A stretch of DNA of 64,000 nt, taken from assembly GCA_965227335.1 (NCBI GenBank), contig CBDDFV010000002.1, positions 62,001 to 126,000 of the forward strand, in the 5' to 3' direction. The notes beneath the pieces are model-generated. The model saw only the letters and a program-made list of their open reading frames with translations. It had not been told where the DNA came from and did no database searches. Shown piece after piece: positions 60,630-64,000 of this stretch. A program made the position numbers and the translations under genes. How positions within the stretch are numbered: position 1 is the first letter of the stretch; each line of letters begins with the position of its first letter. Source of the stretch: CBDDFV01 sp965227335. Lineage in GTDB: Bacteria; Planctomycetota; Phycisphaerae; Phycisphaerales; SM1A02.

Positions 60630-63299
60630 CTACTTCGGATTCTGACAGACGTCGTCCACCGCCGCGACGCACTTTTCATCCCATTCGACGTCGCAGCAGA
60701 ACGGATCCTCGGCGCAGATGATTTCGCAGCACTTGACGTCGTCGCAGCCGGGCGTGCCGTTGGCCTGATCGCAGGGCCCGGCGCCCGGCCCGCAGGCGGG
60801 GGCGTCAATGAGCGTGAGGAAGAGCACGCCCGTGCCCTGGTCGCCCGGGTTCCAGCCGCCGACGCGGATCTTGTAGCACGTGCCGGCGACCACATCGACG
60901 GTGAGTTCGGACGTGAATCCCGCGCAATTCTCCGCGTCATCGTTGCACGCGAGGAGGTCGTCATCGCCGGGCGGGCAATCCTGGGGATCACACGTGCCGT
61001 AGACGACGAGATCGGTGTCGTAGTCGGCGGCGCCGCAGGTGCTCACTTCGAGGAGGCCCGAGGCGGGGGCGGTGAAATTGAACCAGATGTCCTCATAGGT
61101 CTGACCGTCGAACTGGCACGCGGCGTGGGGGACGCCGTCGGTCGTCGCCTCGAGGGTCGAGAACTCATGGGCGCCGAGTCCGATGTCGACGCGATCCGCA
61201 CACGCGTCCGGATTGTTGACGCAGGAGCCCCACGCGGCGAGGAGCGTGGCGAGATCGGCCGGTCCGACGTTTCCATCGCCGTCGATGTCGGTCGAACAGA
61301 CGGCGAGCAGGCCGTCCGTGTTCCAGTCGGCGAGCAGGGCCGCAAGATCGGCCGGTCCGACTTCGCCGTCGTCATCGATATCGCCAGGGCATTCACAGAT
61401 GAGGGTGGTGCACTCCTCGATGGCCGCATCAGCGCAGATCTGGTCCCATTCGACGTCGCAGCAGAAGTCATCCTGTGCGCAGATGAGATCGCAACACGCA
61501 ATGTCGTCGCAGCCGGGCGTGCCGTTGGCTTCATCGCACGGGCCGGCGCCTTCGCCGCACACGACCTTGAGATCGCAGATATCGAGCGCCTGGTCGACGC
61601 AGAGGTCGTCCCATTCGGTATCGCAGCAGAAGAAGTCAAGGGCGCAGACGAGTTCGCAGCACGCCGCGTCGTTGCAGCCGGGGCTGCCGTTGGCGTCGTT
61701 GCAGTCGCCCGCATCGGGGGTGCACGAGAGGGTCAGGCAGATGGATTGCGCCTGGTTCACGCAGATCTGATCCCAGGCGACGTCGCAGCAGAAGGGGTCC
61801 ACGTCGCAGACGGCGTTGCAGCAGGCGTCGAAGTCGCAGCCGGGGACATCGTTGGCTTCGAAGCAGGAGCCGGCGGCGTCTTCGCCGCAGAAGTCGCAGA
61901 GGCCGGTGGCGATGTTGGCGCAGAGTTCGTCCCATTCCACTTCGCAGCAGAACGAGTCCTGCTGGCAGACGAGGGCGCAGCAGTCGACGATATCGCAGCC
62001 GGGCGTCCCGTTGGCCGTCTGGCAGGGGCCGGCCTTGTCGTCGCAGGACGCGGGCGGTCCGCCGCACTGGACGTCTTTGCACGTCGTGTCGTCGCCCTGG
62101 TACTCGCCCTTCATGAGGGCACAGTCGGACGGGGTGAGGACCATGCAATCATCGCCGAAGCAGCACGCCCCGAAGACATCGCAGCCGCCGTCGGCGCAGA
62201 GCGTGCCGTCGCCGAGGTATTCGCCGCCGAAGCCCTTGACGCAGTCGAGGAAGGTGGTCTCGATGCAGGCGACGCCGCCGCCGCCGCCGAAGTCGGGAGC
62301 GTCGATGCAGCACGCGCCGACCGGAGCGCAGGGGTCGTCGACGCAGAGCGTGTCGTCGCCGATGTAGGTCCCTTCGAACTCGATCTCGCAGGTCGCCTGG
62401 TCGACGACCATGCACTGGTCGGACTTGCCGTCGTTGAAACAGCACGCGCCCATGGGGACGGGACCGGCGCAGGGGTCGCCGTCGCAGGTCGTGCCGTCGC
62501 CGAGGTACTTGCCGTCGAGGTTCATCAGGCAGTCTTTGAGCGTCGTGACCACGCACAGTTCGCCCTTGCCGTCGTTGAAGCAGCAGGCCCCGGTGACATC
62601 GCAGACGCCCGGGTCGCACTGCGTGCCGTCGCCGAGGTAGACCCCGCCGATGTTCTTTTCGCAGTCCGCCTGGGTCGTGATGACGCACGGTTCTCCGAAG
62701 GCGGGCGGGATCGGGATGCAGCAGGCCCCGACGGGTCCGCAGGTGACGTCGTCGCAGATCGTGTCGTCGCCGAAGTACTCGCCGCCGGCGACATTGCAGA
62801 TGTTCTCAGTGGTGACGACGCATTTGCCGTCGACGCAGCACGCCCCCTGCGCCGCCGCGCAGGGATCGGTCGAACACGATGTCCCCCCGCCCTGGTAGAC
62901 GCCGCCGGACGTGGTGCAGAACGTCTCGGTGAATCCGTCGAGACAGCCGCCGGCGAGGCAGCACGCCCCGGTGTCGCAGCCGCCCTCGGAACAGAGCGAC
63001 CCGATCCCGAGGAAGACGCCGCCCATCGTGTCGCAGTCTTCGAGCGTGAGTTCGAGACAGCCGCCCCTGGTGCAGCATGCGCCGGTCTCGGGGAAGACGC
63101 AGTCGTCGCACGAGGACCCGTCGCCGAGATACTCGCCGCCGATGCCCATGCAGGCCGGCTCCGACGTGATGATGCACTTGCCGCCCGGAAGACAGCAGGC
63201 GCCGCTGCCGCCGACGCCGTCGGCCAGCGCCGGCGAGGCGGTCAACGCAGACACGATCGCCGTGATGGCGAGGATCGCCGACACTCGACAGGAATTCAT
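60630..63299 (-). CDS. Very cysteine-rich secreted repeat protein with internal dockerin
   Basis: The product is 889 residues. A signal peptide (VSAILAITAIVSALTASPALA) precedes nine type-A repeats of about 38-48 residues (GACC-x-x-GKC...C-x-x-x-GGEYLGDGT-C...C). Four type-B repeats of about 52 follow (GPC-x-x-ANGTPGC-x-x-x-x-CC-x-x-VC...DxFCCDVEWDELC). A dockerin (DIDDDGEVGPADLAALLADW, then DIDGDGNVGPADLATLLAAW), a PPC-like domain of about 110 residues (VDIGLGAHEFSTLEATTDGV...YDTDLVVYGTCD), and a final type-B repeat complete it. The dockerin is therefore internal. ATG 63299 has GGGAG at spacing seven. A disulfide-locked surface protein is likely; function unknown. Confidence 0.87.
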   Translation of the reverse strand: MNSCRVSAILAITAIVSALTASPALADGVGGSGACCLPGGKCIITSEPACMGIGGEYLGDGSSCDDCVFPETGACCTRGGCLELTLEDCDTMGGVFLGIGSLCSEGGCDTGACCLAGGCLDGFTETFCTTSGGVYQGGGTSCSTDPCAAAQGACCVDGKCVVTTENICNVAGGEYFGDDTICDDVTCGPVGACCIPIPPAFGEPCVITTQADCEKNIGGVYLGDGTQCDPGVCDVTGACCFNDGKGELCVVTTLKDCLMNLDGKYLGDGTTCDGDPCAGPVPMGACCFNDGKSDQCMVVDQATCEIEFEGTYIGDDTLCVDDPCAPVGACCIDAPDFGGGGGVACIETTFLDCVKGFGGEYLGDGTLCADGGCDVFGACCFGDDCMVLTPSDCALMKGEYQGDDTTCKDVQCGGPPASCDDKAGPCQTANGTPGCDIVDCCALVCQQDSFCCEVEWDELCANIATGLCDFCGEDAAGSCFEANDVPGCDFDACCNAVCDVDPFCCDVAWDQICVNQAQSICLTLSCTPDAGDCNDANGSPGCNDAACCELVCALDFFCCDTEWDDLCVDQALDICDLKVVCGEGAGPCDEANGTPGCDDIACCDLICAQDDFCCDVEWDQICADAAIEECTTLICECPGDIDDDGEVGPADLAALLADWNTDGLLAVCSTDIDGDGNVGPADLATLLAAWGSCVNNPDACADRVDIGLGAHEFSTLEATTDGVPHAACQFDGQTYEDIWFNFTAPASGLLEVSTCGAADYDTDLVVYGTCDPQDCPPGDDDLLACNDDAENCAGFTSELTVDVVAGTCYKIRVGGWNPGDQGTGVLFLTLIDAPACGPGAGPCDQANGTPGCDDVKCCEIICAEDPFCCDVEWDEKCVAAVDDVCQNPK

Positions 63300-63489
63300 C
63301 TCAATCTCCCGTTGGCCGCCCGCGACCCAGGCCGCGCACCGCCGATCTTTCCTCTCGTCCTCGGGTCCGGCGCGGGACGATCGGCGATCGCCTGCGGTCC
63401 GTAACCCGCCACGAACGCCATGGTAACACGCGAACCCCGGCGTCCGAAGGGAGTTTCGACCCGGATCAAGAAGGAAGTCGGGCCGTCCG

Positions 63490-64000
63490 TCAGCGGTCCA
63501 CAGCGGCGGCGAGGGCGGGTTCGGCGTCCGGGGCGGCGCCGAGGTAATCAAGCGTGAAATCGATCACGTCCCGCACCACCGGGCCCGCCACGCGTCCGCC
63601 GGTATGGCCGGCGGTCTGGTCCATCGGGTCCTCGATCAGGCAGAGCACCACGACCCGCGGCGTTTCGAGCGGGGCCCCGGCGATGAACGAGGGCGTGTAC
63701 CGGTCCTCGTAGTACCCGCCGCCGCCGTGCTTCACGAGTTGCGGCGTGCCGGACTTGCCGAACATCCGGTAGCGGGTGGACTGGCACGGCCGTCCCGTGC
63801 CGTCCGTCATGACGTCGCGCATCACCTCACGCGTCAGCCGCGCCGTCGCCGCGTCCAGCGCGCGGAAGATGAACGGGGCCCGCGTCTCGCCCCGACGCGC
63901 GGCGGTGATCCGGGGCGTCGCCAGCGTGCCGTCGCGTGCGAACGCGCTGAACGCCCGCACCATCTGGAGCGGCGTCACCGCGATCTCGTGACCCATCGGC
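63490..64000 (-). CDS. Penicillin-binding protein, C-terminal transpeptidase part (partial)
   Basis: The C-terminal 169 residues are present and the frame continues past the window end. HEIAVTPLQMVRAFSAFARD is the usual stretch between the SxN and KTG motifs of class B penicillin-binding proteins. The KTG-box is FGKSGTPQLVKHGGGG, with Ser in place of the usual Thr, and SFIAGAPLETPRVVVLCLIE follows as in FtsI/PBP2. It cross-links cell-wall peptidoglycan, notable because planctomycetes were long thought to lack it. FtsI versus another class B type cannot be decided from this fragment. Confidence 0.88.
   Translation of the reverse strand, partial: PMGHEIAVTPLQMVRAFSAFARDGTLATPRITAARRGETRAPFIFRALDAATARLTREVMRDVMTDGTGRPCQSTRYRMFGKSGTPQLVKHGGGGYYEDRYTPSFIAGAPLETPRVVVLCLIEDPMDQTAGHTGGRVAGPVVRDVIDFTLDYLGAAPDAEPALAAAVDR

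Noticed and set aside
61125..63404. Plus-strand open frame of about 760 codons
   Set aside because: It is the exact antisense of the cysteine-rich repeat gene; its Ala/Val/Asp-rich repeats mirror the repeats on the other strand.

Overview
The window is GC-rich, densely coded chromosomal DNA that looks like a planctomycete, most likely class Phycisphaerae. The main pointer is a set of six secreted proteins that carry a double EF-hand dockerin module of the form DLDGDG-x-V-x-x-x-DLA-x-LLAxWG, a hallmark I associate with Phycisphaerae. Other pointers are ECF sigma factors paired with Ser/Thr kinases, VIT/VWA lipoproteins and zinc-ribbon membrane proteins. Housekeeping genes (metH, recA, sucC, thrS, purD, a cysteine desulfurase, rnpB and a tRNA-Leu) show it is core chromosome. 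Long antisense reading frames occur opposite almost every real gene and were discarded as GC shadows.

Layout. 1-7.9 kb: end of a probable sensor kinase, an NtrC-type regulator, a beta-helix dockerin protein, and a leftward oligopeptide-type ABC operon (binding protein plus two permeases, no ATPase). 8.2-13.2 kb: a CsrA domain fused to a phospho-dead receiver, a small HTH protein, then an operon of ECF sigma factor, membrane protein with a dockerin-like module, cohesin-like secreted protein and VIT/VWA lipoprotein. 13.2-15.3 kb: heme oxygenase and an MFS transporter behind a Fur-box-like operator that overlaps the -10. 15.3-19.4 kb: leftward operon of two LolA-like proteins and an ABC-2 exporter. 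19.7-23.2 kb: metH. 23.2-26.4 kb: REP-like repeats and two dockerin proteins, one built of five 111-residue repeats. 26.5-32.6 kb: K+/H+ antiporter, UDP-glucuronate decarboxylase, and three tandem zinc-ribbon membrane paralogues.

32.7-34.4 kb: a complete IS1595-family element with 27-bp perfect terminal repeats and an 8-bp target duplication. It lies 100 bp upstream of recA and contains an unusual tRNA-like structure and three strong hairpins. 34.4-48.7 kb: recA, tRNA-Leu, HD-GYP phosphodiesterase, HAD phosphatase, hydrolase/NTF2 fusion, HAF-repeat dockerin protein, sucC, PH-domain protein, a divergent Ser/Thr kinase and ECF sigma pair, and a second sigma/anti-sigma-like pair. 48.7-64 kb: FHA protein, thrS, DUF1697, an oxidoreductase, rnpB, a dockerin-tagged copper-radical oxidase, tryptophan 2,3-dioxygenase, an LplT-like MFS protein with a zinc-ribbon tail, a cysteine desulfurase, purD, a very cysteine-rich repeat protein with an internal dockerin, and the C-terminus of a penicillin-binding protein.

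The main theme is surface display and envelope signalling. Many secreted proteins share one C-terminal dockerin tag, and one operon encodes a sigma factor, a membrane-anchored dockerin relative and a cohesin-like protein. The most novel-looking items are the CsrA/pseudoreceiver fusion, the sigma-dockerin-cohesin-VIT operon, the tRNA-like element inside the IS, and three families of GTAG-headed palindromic repeats.
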